Shown: positions 21,863-33,500 of the stretch, piece by piece
How positions within the stretch are numbered: the first letter of the stretch is position 1
Layout of the letters: each line of letters opens with the position of its first letter
Assembly: GCA_031841125.1 (NCBI GenBank)
Contig: CM063106.1
Location: 71,784,101-71,848,100 of the forward strand
Direction of reading: 5' to 3'
DNA: 64,000 nt
DNA from: Acanthococcus lagerstroemiae
Lineage: Eukaryota; Arthropoda; Insecta; Hemiptera; Eriococcidae
Position numbers and translations under genes: made by a program
Notes under the pieces: generated by a model
The model's input: only the letters and a program-made list of their open reading frames with translations
Database searches by the model: none
Told to the model about the DNA's origin: nothing

Positions 21863-24800
21863 CTAAGACATAGGTAGTCAATAATTTTTCTCGTTTGGAT
21901 GATTGTAAGCAATAGAAGTGCGTAGCAGAGATTTGAATGCCGTAAATACCCGTAAAACAATCTGATGAAATTGGTATTTACTTGCTTTCATAACTTTCAC
22001 CTTTTTTGACTGGTTGCCAACCTGACTTTTGTGATTGACAGAACTGAGACGACACCGATGAGATAGTATAACGAAAATACGATAAAAACATTCTGGTTCG
22101 TGAAAAGCACAACACTTACATGACGATGTTCTTCAGGTAAAAGCTTGTCATTATTATTGACAAGCAACTAATATTATTCTTACTCATTTTCAACGATTTT
22201 ATTTTTAGTCCTTCTAGATCAAAAAGTAAGGAATGAGGACCTCAACCGAAATGTTTATAGTACTGTGTTTTCTTTTTCTTCTCTTGGTTTCTTCTTCTTA
22301 TCAAATAAAGTCTGAAGGAATGTGGTAGATTTCGAAATTAGAAGAGCCTCCAGCTTCTAGTCGTTAAATTCAATCCAGAGTACCTACGAGTATATGTACT
22401 ATCATAATATTTACCCATTTTGCTCGCTGAAAAACCGATTATAATTCAATTTTGACTTTCCACTGATCGCATTAGATGAGTCAAATCTAAAAATCACTAT
22501 CGAAGACGAGTTCAGTGACCTTGAAAACCTGTGAAAGGAATATACTGTTTCGAAAAAATTAGTACCCAATGTTTGGTTTCAACCTTTTTTGGTATGTTTC
22601 CAGGAAGTTGATTATAATAAATGATTTCAAAATCCAATTAACCGACCTCAAGCACCTGTACATCAACTCCCACCTCGAATTTTATTTTTTCGTCCTTCTC
22701 CCCTTTCAGAGCCACGGGGGCCATTGACCCATTGCGGAGTCAAACTATTTTATATTGATTCATGGTCAACTAGCCACCCTGAATCTTGGAGAACAGATTT
22801 TTAACGTTGGTAGAAACCGAGAGAGACTTTTCGAGTCAAAACTAACTTCATATTATTTCTTGCAAGAAGGAAGCGGCGCTAGTGGCCCGTCTTATCCTCA
22901 TCCGATCGAGCTGGAATATTTACATTGAGCCTTACATTTGGCCTTCTCTCGTGTATACAAACTAATTAGAATAGTTGAATTGGGGTTATGAGTAAAGTGC
23001 CAAAATAAGGACACCATAATGTTAGGTTCCAACCGCTCCTCTTCTGCACCTAGTGGAGGCTGGGGTATTAGAGTGCCACTTATTTTTCGTGTTTTTTTTA
23101 CACTCATTTCCACTTATTAATTTTTTTCTTCAGTTCTAAATATAATGAACCCCTAATCCGTGCCAACTTGAGCCTGAATTTTAAAAAATACATGTCCGAG
23201 AACACCCGTACTCTACGCGGTCATCATCGCTTGGCGCTCCGCGTAACGCATCAAGGAACCTACGCGCTCAACTCTGAAATACTAAAATTGTAATTTCCAG
23301 CCACCACAGCATTCGATTAATGCGCGTCTTGTACGTTCAAGATCAACAAGCATTGACCCCGAGATGTATCTCTTCACCCACATAAACTTCATTGGTATTC
23401 GATGTGTTGGTTTTTTGCATTATGGTCTTTTAAAATTAATATTAGTTTGCGTGTCTGACAGGACAAGTGTAAGGTTACCAGACAGCTCTAGAAGGAGTAC
23501 ATGTATACTCTCTTTTCAACATACGAGTATGAAGTTCTCTCTTTTTTATAACACGTGCTTGTAAGTACTCTTTCCCAAATTCAAACTCTTTTTGATATAT
23601 TAAAAAAATATAATAAAATAAATATTATTTCAAGATCTCTCTCTCTCTCTCCCCTTCTCTTTCTCTCTCTCTCTTTCTCCCCTCTCTCTTTCCCCACCTC
23701 TCTCTCTTCCCCCCTCTCTCTCTCTACGATTTTCAAACCATTAGAAATGATCGCACTTTCTGTCGAATGCGCTGAAAAAAAGGGAGTCTGAAGCAATATA
23801 ATAAATCGTAAACGCACTTGCGTAGGCCTATTTCATGAAAATTACAAATGCAAGGTATCATTTATATCTCCAGCTAAAAATTCAAAAAAATTCGAAAACG
23901 GTTCAGCAAGTTGAACAAAAAGCATTTCTCCAGGGATTTCAGAGACGAGATGTTCGGGAAATTTTGTTTGTCCGCTCCGTAGACAGAAAATAATCTTTTT
24001 TGGCTTTTCGATTCCTTACTCCCCCCCCCCTCCCTGCAAAAACTTTCCGAAGTCGAGGCAATGAAATTATTTAATGCACTGTTCTCATTTTAGCCAATCT
24101 AGGAACCATAGACTAATGCAAGTTTGAACATGTCTACTACCACTGTGCATATGCGATTTCTGAAATTCATGAATGTCGTTGTCCCCTACAAAACCTGTTT
24201 GGGGAACTTATTCAATACGATCCAGATGTCAAACTGGAAACGCTCAATAAAATAACAGTAAACTACCTATAGTCAGCCCATTCATTCAAAAATTTTTAAA
24301 ATTAATTTTAGAATTTTAACGCAGCTATAATATTTACTTCTCCTACCCTGATCTTTTAATATTTTTTATTTAATACATTGTTCTTCTAATCATGCTGATG
24401 TTATCTAGTATTTTGTTTTTTCACTGGGATAGTATTTTTATTTAAGTACAAATAATCCTTTATTATTTCTTATTTGTATACCTAATACGAGTACAATGCG
24501 CGTGTTATCATTGCACGCTATATTTGAAACTTATTGAACATGTATAACTGTTGACCAGCCGGTTTTCCTTGTATTTCTGTGCTTTGAATATTGAATACAC
24601 GAAAACTCTATAATTTAGTAAGTACCCTGGAGTCATTAATTTATTAACAATTTCAGGCACATTCTTACCAAAATCTCATAATTTTTAAACTGACACATAG
24701 CGTATGGATGAATGAACCATTGATGAATAGAATAACAATGGCAACGATGGAGAATCTGTTGATTTGGAGGGCAAATGAATGAATAGCTGACAGGAAATAA

Positions 24801-25116
24801 CAATTTTAGTGTTTCAATATCGCGCGCGTAGGTTCGTCACTGCGTTACGCGGAGCACCAGGCAATGGCAACCGCGACGTCTACGGGCGCTCTCGCACCCG
24901 TGTTTTTTGGACTTCAAGCTTGAGTCGGCATGGGTTACAATTATCCGATTTGGCTGAAATTTTCAGGGGGCAACTTTTACACCCAAAGGAAAAAATTTAG
25001 TGAGGGGGATAAAAAATTGAACATTTTACGAAGAAGTGACACTTTACTGGGGCCAGATAGAGCCAAAATAACCTCAACAATGGAAACGAAGTCTACTCGA
25101 AATCCAAGTAAGGGAA
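21863..25116. other. Intergenic stretch, no gene recognised
   Basis: No supported exon. Besides the CT tract there is one inverted pair: about 40 bases at 23,225-23,265 (GCTCCGCGTAACGCA and AACCTACGCGC) recurs in reverse complement at 24,825-24,865. This could mark the ends of a roughly 1.6-kb element, but no transposase is seen between. Confidence 0.4.
23633..23727. repeat. CT-rich microsatellite
   Basis: About 95 bases of almost pure pyrimidine, mostly CTCTCT with C-rich interruptions. Frames reading through it are low-complexity artefacts. Confidence 0.95.
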
Positions 25117-26092
25117 GTGCCAATTGTTGGTTTACTTTTTCTGATCAGTCTGTGTACCTTCCCTGATTGGGTTTTGGAAATGAAACCCATGCAGTACAGT
25201 AATACCATTCTTCTACTCTCAGCTAATGCACTCGAAAATTTGTAATATGCAATGAAAAAAATGTTTACTACAGCTATTTTACGAAGACACCTAAGGACCA
25301 ACATTTGGTACTGCTGTGCCAATTATTGGTCAGGTAAAATTTCATCGCCGGATTCCTTTCCCTTCATTTCAGTTTGTATACGCAGTCATGTGGAATACAG
25401 GAATGCAATTGGTTTAAACTGAATAGATTTTCCTAAAAACGATTTTTTTTAAATGCCAATTGTTGGCCGACTAACATCTGGCACATACCAATTTTGACCA
25501 ATGGTATAGTCGAGTAAGTACGATGTAATTTGTGCCAAATGTTAGTCAGTGCCAATTGTTGGTCATTTTCAATTTTCACGTATTACGTATTTCTTATTAC
25601 AAATAGATGACGTGGTATGTACAAGGGTGTATGAATTGACAAAAACCACAAAAATTTGATTCTAACTGGTAAGTTATCGCAAATTGAAAACGAATTTTTT
25701 AATCACCCTTCGCACCTCCTGAGAATCATCAGCTGGAACTGAAATTCTTTAAACACGCCGAAAATAATGTTTTTTGAACGTCTAGCATAACATATTCGTA
25801 TACCTATTTACATTGACGAGAAAATGTGTGACGTACTTATCATTTCGATTTTTTCAAACATCTTTTCCCAAACTTTGAGAAGAACTACGATTTTCTTATC
25901 ACTATAGATTTCAAAATCGCAGACACGGAGCTGTAATCATGTCTTCACAGTCACAAAGGTATAAAATTATAGCTCTGAGTCTATAGAATACATTTCTGTG
26001 GGGGGGGGGGTGTTTATAGCGCTCCTACCGGATATTATTGAACATAAAAATGTAGCGGCCAACATTAGGTACCTGACCAACAATTCGGACTC
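25117..26092. repeat. GCCAATTGTTGGTC repeat block
   Basis: The near-palindromic word GTGCCAATTGTTGGT recurs at about 25,117, 25,315, 25,453 and 25,549. The reverse complement of the longer form (CCAATTRTTGGTCAGGTA) lies at about 26,063-26,090. The arrangement suggests a foldback or MITE with several internal copies of its end motif. The internal sequence is non-coding. Confidence 0.6.
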
Positions 26093-26724
26093 TACAATTT
26101 CAGTAACGTGAAAGAGATGAACTGCTGTAAAAGTGATCATTTTAGAAAATTGCTCTGATTGAAGTGAAAATGGACTCACCTGAAAGGATATTTCAAGCTC
26201 TATCAGTTTGGTTCTCTTCAGTTTTTTGAAAAACTCTTTTATATATTTTCTGAAAATTAAGTACGTATGTTTTTGGGATATTCTCACAAGATCACTACTA
26301 CAAGTTTGCGATGACAGCGCGCCACCACCTCGACCAGCCCGAATTGGCACATTCGCTTGTAGAGATTGTTTCATATTTTTATTTTGTTTCTGTCGTTTGT
26401 AAGTTAGTGTATCGAGTGAACCTTGACAAATGTTTTTTACATAAAATTCTGGTTAGGTACTTCACTGGTAACCTAATTAGAAAAAATTTTCCTGCTCTAA
26501 ACTATTTTTATAGCGCGACGGTTCATTTTTACATTCATTAAAGACGAAGATACAGATATCCTACCGGGAAATTCCATCAAACTTTAACTCCCTTCCCCGG
26601 AAAACCCCGCAAAATTAATTCTCCTTTATGAACCTGTATACACGTTATTTTTAGACCCGAACGTAACTTTCTAGAGGGCACCATCATCAAAATTGGAATA
26701 AAATTTATCCACGGCCAGATTCCC

Positions 26725-26998
26725 GATGCGCAATCAGTTACACTCTAGTTATCCAGTTACCTGCGGAAAAGTTACCCATTTGTTACCCTCGAATTACCCT
26801 AGATTACCCTTGTTCTCCTTTAGTTACCCGGGTAACTGGCGGGATACTATGCAATTAGTAACCCTCTAGTTACCTGCGGCGGAAAAGTTACCCCCATTTG
26901 TTACCCACGGTTACCCTCAGATTACCCTTGTTCCCCCTGTAGTTTCTTGTGTTCCCCTTTAGTTATCCGGGTAATTTGTGGGATTTTGCCTATCGGGT
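26725..26998 (+). repeat. GTTACCC-rich dispersed element, two tandem copies
   Basis: Two successive units each read GTTACCY-CATTTGTTACCC-ATTACCCTTGTT-CTTTAGTTA-CCGGGTAA. A single copy in the opposite orientation is at 36,893-37,033. The outer parts contain TGCGCAA...CAGTTAC and the inverted GTAACTGGCGGGAT. This indicates a small inverted-repeat element. It is not telomeric: spacing is irregular and it is interstitial. Confidence 0.7.
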
Positions 26999-28147
26999 TG
27001 TAGCCTGAGAAAATAATATGTGAAAATCGACTAAAAAAATTCTGAGTAAACTGATATTTGGCAGAATGTTGACTATGATGATCTTAATCAACATATTAAA
27101 AAGTTACCACCCCAACCTCTTATGTTAATTTTTCGTTTTTTTTCTTGTTTTTTTTTTTTTTTTTTTTAAGTCTCGGGACTTTGATAAATGCTAGAAAACT
27201 TTTCAACAAAATTGTTCTACTCCGGATTTCGTAAAAATGGTAACATAATACTTTCTTCGTATCTGTTCTAGAAAAGCCTTAAACGGGGAGCGGGTTTAAA
27301 ATAACCTCTGTAAGTACTACGTGAACACATTAACTCAGGCCGAATGGAGAAAGAAACTGTTTTGGAGTCTTTTCCACATTTCACTGAATTTGACTGGGCT
27401 TGATGATGAGTAAGGGTATAAACTTTTCATTCGCCAGATTCCTCAACATTTCTATCCCTGAAAGTTATTTTGTCCCATCCCTTAATTACCAGATGTTTAA
27501 GACTGTATGTTTTGATACTTCACTGGTTTAGGAAGGGGCCATTCTGATCGATGTTTATGAGCTTGCAAACGTCCAAAAATCTAATTAAGGCGTTCGGGAC
27601 ACCGGAATTTAATTTCGGTATCAGTTTCATTCTCAGCTGAAAGTCGTGTCACCGCGGGGGAGGGCGGAATGAGCAACATTAAGTAAAATGCAATACGGCT
27701 ATCGAATACTTGGTTTTCCCCATCACCCTAAATTAACTCATCAGATAATCTGACTGTTCTCTTTTTACGAGAAAAAAAATCTGTAATTTTTTCTATTCTA
27801 GGAAACTGTTAGGTATCTTGAGCTGGTAAAATTTTAAAAATGAAGATGCTTTCTATTTGGACAACTTATCTCCCTTTCTTCGTAGTGAAAATTTTGAATA
27901 CATATTTCTGCAAAATATTTTAAACTACCTTCTGAACATCTTATACAGATTGTGATTCCCGTGGCTATCGCAATATAACTTTTGGGGAAGCCTGTAATTA
28001 GCTTTCTGTCCAATTACATCTCAGTGTATTGCAGCCGAAAATTTCAGTTTCGGCTTTTGGCTTTCCGCTGATAGAAACGGCGTGCTGATCATCGATAAAA
28101 AAATAATGTCATCCCCCAAACCCCAAAAGGAAGAGCAAAAAAACACA

Positions 28148-28313
28148 GGAGAGCATTTTCATGTCTGCTTCGCGGACTGACCCGACATGAGAATGTCGGT
28201 CACCCGCTGCGCTTCATATTTTTTGGCGCGCTCATTTTTCGGACCCTACGTTTGCTGGACGATGCGATTCTCATGTCGGCGCAGTTCGCGAAGCAGACAT
28301 GAAAATGCTCTCC
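28148..28313. mobile_element. Foldback element of 166 bases
   Basis: The two halves are inverted repeats of about 45 bases (GGAGAGCATTTTCATGTCTG onwards) with a few mismatches and a GC-richer 70-base loop. No coding frame. Typical short MITE structure; family unknown. Confidence 0.75.
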
Positions 28314-28446
28314 CGTGGTTGCAGACTCGTCTGCAAGATTATACACTAGCAGAGCGTAGTGCTCGTAGGCTGGTACAAGGAACATGATGCTCGCAAGGGA
28401 ATACAGGCTGACACAAGGAGTGTTGTACTGGCAAGCGAATGAAGAG

Positions 28447-28545
28447 TGTTGAGTCAGTCCAGTCATTCAGTCAGTCAGTCAGCCCAGTATGTCATTTCCG
28501 TTGCCAGCCAGTCTATCCAGCCAGCCAGTAACGCGATTCTCGTAA
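28447..28545. repeat. CAGT/CCAG low-complexity tract
   Basis: Runs of CAGT, then CCAGCCAGT, with irregular interruptions over about 100 bases. A simple repeat. Confidence 0.8.
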
Positions 28546-29586
28546 CGCTATTTTTGTCACGCTCCAAAGTAACGCTTTGGTCCATTGTGTGCCAAAGTAA
28601 AGACATAAAAATGTCAAAAAGCAATTTTTCACCTAGTACATCGAGTACGCGATTATTGCCTCGTGCATTTGCCAGCACTAGCTGGGATTAATACTAACGG
28701 CCCATTTGCTGGGTGTGTACATAGTATAAACTCATGATCTCATGAAGTGCAAAGATTTCTTTCTATCTGTGTTTTTCTGTAGCTACCCACTGTTTTTCTC
28801 CATGTGATTCCATATAAACATTTTTGCTTTTCCGGGACAAATTTCCTGTTTTTGAATTTTTATTATCGAAATTCAGTCATGTTCTAAGAATTCTCGGGTT
28901 TCTAAAGAGCTAAAAAAATTCAACTTCTTCCAGCTTTTGGCTTATGAAGGTTCAAATAAAGCTGACCTTCAACTTCGGCCTTATCAGTAAAAATTCGGCT
29001 GAATATGACTTTTGACTGGCTGCAATACACTGCTATTCCTAATAATAGTTATTAACTTCAGTCGTATGTGCTTTGTAACACGTTCCATAGTTTTATAATC
29101 AATTTTTTAGTTATTGCAGGGTTGTCACTTTCTGGAAAACCTGGAAAAGTCATGGAATTTGGATCGTCAGGGAAAATCTATACAATTTTCATCCGAATCA
29201 TGGAATTTTGATGCTCTGAATGACAAACTAGGTTTTATGGCTTATATTCTATCAAAGTTTATCAGTGAATAATCATGCTTAAAAAAGGAAAAAGTTTCCC
29301 CTTTTAGAAAATAGCAGAGTCGTGTGCTTTTTTCTTGCTGGCGTTACGATCAGGATTATGAGGGGGGGGGGGAGAGAAGTCTTGCCAAAATCCATAACTG
29401 CTTTCCCATTCGAAAGAAAATTAGAAAAATAGATCGGGAAAACCTGGAGAAGTCATGAAAAATTGTTCTTGAAAAAAGTGGCAACCCTGTATTGAGAAGA
29501 GGGGAATAAAAAATTCAAAAATGAAACCGCGCTAGCAATTTGTGTTTAATGTACGTAAGACTTCAGTTGACAAGATAAGTAACATA

Positions 29587-30078
29587 TCAGGGCCTATCGA
29601 AAGGAGGATGATGAGTCTTGTTACGGGGGGAGGGGGTAAAGAAGAATCGAACGCCCTGGGCCCTATTCGCCGTCGGCAGACTCGGCAAATTCAGGTAAGT
29701 ACTTACCAAATCTAGGCTAGGACTTTTTTTTTTGCTCGTATGGATATTAACTTGGCTAAACTTCGCAGATTTTAAGTCCTGAGTCGGCATAAAAATATTG
29801 AGCCCGACCCCCTCCGTACAGGAATGGTTTGGCGAGGCCCCCGAGGAGGAAGAAAGGAAAAGAGCTATGAAATTGCAGAGAGTCATCAGGTTGCTACAGT
29901 TAAGTACATTTGGCAAAATATGAGAGGTGTTTGGTTTTTTTTCCCGCCGAAATTTATCTAGCTGCCTCGACAAACCTCCAATTTTAATACGAAACCTGTA
30001 CTGCTTTACGAGCCCCTCCCTTCTCACCCTCTCACAAATCACTTCAGCGCATCTATAAAAAATGTCATTTTCACTCAT
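29587..30078 (-). CDS. Hypothetical 163-codon open frame
   Basis: An uninterrupted minus-strand frame beginning MSENDIFYRCAEVICERVRR, with a basic N-terminal half and a Ser/Pro-rich C-terminal half. It lies 440 bases from the start of adenosine kinase 2 and points away from it. No domain is recognised and no splice context is evident. It may be a chance frame, a TE remnant, or a real exon transcribed divergently from adenosine kinase 2. Confidence 0.2.
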   Translation of the reverse strand: MSENDIFYRCAEVICERVRREGLVKQYRFRIKIGGLSRQLDKFRREKKPNTSHILPNVLNCSNLMTLCNFIALFLSSSSGASPNHSCTEGVGLNIFMPTQDLKSAKFSQVNIHTSKKKSPSLDLVSTYLNLPSLPTANRAQGVRFFFTPSPRNKTHHPPFDRP

Positions 30079-30517
30079 TTTATGGAAGTTAAACGTTAGA
30101 TCACTATTTTTATATCTTCAAAGTAAAAAGTAATACGTAGTTCGGCATACATGATCTTTATTTAGCAACTTTTTAAAAGTTATATCAGTCATCAGGTGTA
30201 CAGGTGCAGACCTGGTAATCATCTGGCTATCAATAATTCGATTAGAAAAAAATTGCGATATTTGGTCTACAATCGATTAATTAAGTGCATCATAGTTCCT
30301 TCCGTTAAATGCGTGCTCAGATTATAAATATTGTACCGAAATCGAATGATTGGCGAATGATTTTTTTTTTTGTTATCTGTGCCAGCAGGAGGCCCATTGT
30401 GAGCTGATAAAATTCAAAATACCTATAAAATGAAGTATGTTACGATATTCAAACACTCTCATCGTTAATACTTTCATCAAACGACTCGTCTCTGTTCTAC
30501 CGTCTACCGGTGCGACA

Positions 30518-33500
30518 ATGGAAAGCTTACCAACTCCTGTGCTGGTGGCATTCGGCATACCGACAACCGATTTCAGCTTCTTGGTTTCGGATAAATCTAT
30601 CATCGAGAAATACGAATTGAATATCGACAGTCAGCGAGAAATGACCAATGATCTGCTGGAGCTGATTAAACTAGAATTTCACGGGTGAGTACCTTCTACA
30701 TAATTGCTTGCAATACTCTCGGTTCATTTTCGGTTCTATTTTAATGATTGGATTGACTGCCGCGGGAAAAGTTCTCAAAGATGGCTCCAACTTGGTTCTG
30801 TAGTTAATATTTTGAAATTCAGCAGGCTTATTATAAATACTGCAAGAAAGCTCGGCGAAGGTTATTCGTGGAACTTTTGAAAGCCCCTGGTCAAATTGTC
30901 ATCTCAAATTTAACAATCATTTTTGAGTGTGATTTTGGCTTTACTGAAACCTTTTCGCCGATAGGAGCGAAATGAGTGTCGGATTCTTTCTTGGAGCTTC
31001 AGGCTTTTTTGTAGGTGAAGGGAAGGTGGCAACCGGCTCCCCTTAGGATTGCTGGAGGGAAATTAGGCTTGGTAGTTGTAGGTCTCATATGGAATTGTGG
31101 TGTTTTGAGCCGAAAACGGGGTAAGCAGAATTTTGTCGAAATGAATAAAAAATAAGAGGGCCGCTACCCAAACAGGGTGTCTATCCTTGTTCAACTGAAC
31201 ACGCAGGTAACTTGTCTCCTGACAACATGAAGGTATGATTGCCTACTCTAACTTTTAAAGGGACTGAGGTACGGCCCGATTGACAAATTGGTGAGCGCTC
31301 ACGCAACATGTCACAAACCACTTCCGTTTTGAGACTTTTGGCCGATCACATTTCTTTGTGAGTGCTCACCATCTAATCATTTTAAGATAGTGTGTGTGAA
31401 GTGATCGCTCACCAGTAGTGTGATTACTGAGTGATGTTCACAAAAGCGCTCACATTCGGCTTCATGGTAAATCGGGGGTCAATAGAAAAAAATTACTTAT
31501 TATTTTGATCGATACTTCTTCGGGATGAAAAATAATCTCCTGGGACCGAAGAGAGAACTCGCTTCCTTCACAATATTTTTTCATCAGTTACTCCATCGAT
31601 CCCCAGTTAGACCCTCAATTGACAAATACCTTTGCAAATTCTCCGGAGTAATATTTTTAGTCAATTTTTAAAAATATATGCTATAATAAGAAAAAGTGGT
31701 GTATTTTGGTGCAACAATTCGGTAGTCACTTCTGGGGCGGAGGGGGGGGGGGGGTAAACTGGTATACGACGGAGTTGAAATCTAACGCGTAGGATTTTCC
31801 ATAAGAAAGAAGAGTACAATTTTCTTCTAGAACATGGTAATGTCTGGTGAGACGTATGGCGATGCACGCAAGCTAAAGTGGCCCCTGAGACTCCGCACTC
31901 CCGGCCCCCGAAACTACCTTTTCAAGTATCGCATCAGTGGCCGGAGGGACCTCTAGATCATGGTACAAGAAGTAATTTTTCAGAAAAAAAATCGACTCAA
32001 AAAATCCTTTACAGGAAATTTGTTGAAAAAGGTTTTCTCAGGGATGTAATTTTATTTTATTTTTATTTTAACACTGAATAAGAGTTACATCGTGTCCCCT
32101 TCTTTCAGGGGCCAAGCACGTAGGTCACCAACCTGATCCACCCACCGTAGGGCATAAAAAGCAGAATACGATACCACTTAGTGTTCATCCTGAATTGCAA
32201 ACGAAATACTATGTTTCCGTCACCCTTTTCCAGCCTTGCCTGTTGGCTGCTACTCGTCTCTAGCATGCCCGGAGTAGGGAGAGGATCGCGTTTATCCAGC
32301 GTGTTGCTGATCGGCCTCTATTTCTCCTGTGCTCCCTTGGGGTCCATATCGTGGCCATTATATTCCATTTTTCTCGAATTCTTCTTGACATATTGCCGGC
32401 ATTTTTTAATTTTATAACCAATATTTTTAATTCCAGTTTTTTCTCGAATTTTTGTTGTTGTAATTTTATCCCTTAGCCTGAATCCTAATATACTCCTCAG
32501 CATTGCGTTTTGTGTATTAGTGAGACGCTGCATTTGTTTTTTCGTGAATGACCACGTTTGGGCCCCATAGGTCAACACCGGCATCACACTACTCTTCAAA
32601 ATTTTTACTTTTAGTCCTATTCTCATTTTACCTTTCATAATAGATTTATTTGCCCAGAAGGCTTGCAACGCATTGGAGATCTTCTTTCTTACTATTCCTT
32701 TCATGTTATTTTGAAATCTCTTAGTGTGTCCTAGATACCTGTATTCTTCTACTCTAGACAATTTTGCCCCATTTAACCAAAATTCATTCATTCCCTCCCT
32801 ATCTGACGTAAATTTTGTCTTCGACAAGTTCATAGTTAGACCAAATTTTCCGCTTTGCTGAATTAGGTCATCCACCATCCCCTTCATTTCATTAAAATTT
32901 TTTGCTATTAGTACAATACCATCCGCAAATCTTAGATTTGTTAGATTTTTTCCAAGAATTTTGAGGCCCCTTCCATAAGGGATGCAAGGTGGCTCCAAAA
33001 TAGAATACTGGGAAGAAACTATAGATGAAATTACGTCTTTTCTTAACGTTAATCGAACCAATATCACATAATCTATTTCTTTGGTTTTCTGATTCACAAA
33101 AACCAGTTTTGAAGTTTTTCTAGACGCATTTTCACCACCAAAGAATCCCCAGTGGATCAATCCCCGAAAATTGGGATAACAGCTTCCAATATATCGATTC
33201 TAGGGTTTGATGATGGTCGAATTCATTTCTGAGGTCATTTTAGCTGTAACCCCCTACCCTAAAAAGCTCCACAGAGGTTGTAACCTGTAGTGATGAGAAG
33301 TAACTGATAGTTTTCGACTATCAGTAGTTTGATAGTGGCAAAAAAATACTTGCCGTTGGTAAAATCTGAAAAACGAAGATCTTTTTTATCTACTTTCAGA
33401 TTTTTCTCATTGAAACTACTAAAATTCAAGATCGGTGTCATTAGAATTAAAATAGTATTTCTGTTTGTCTCCCTAAACATACACATTCTGATAATAGAAA

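Noticed and set aside
23555..23817. Ser/Leu-rich and Arg/Glu-rich frames at the CT tract
   Set aside because: Pure translation of a CT microsatellite on both strands.
26740..26960. Interstitial telomere repeat
   Set aside because: GTTACCC is not the insect TTAGG repeat, spacing is irregular, and the unit recurs as a dispersed inverted-repeat element.
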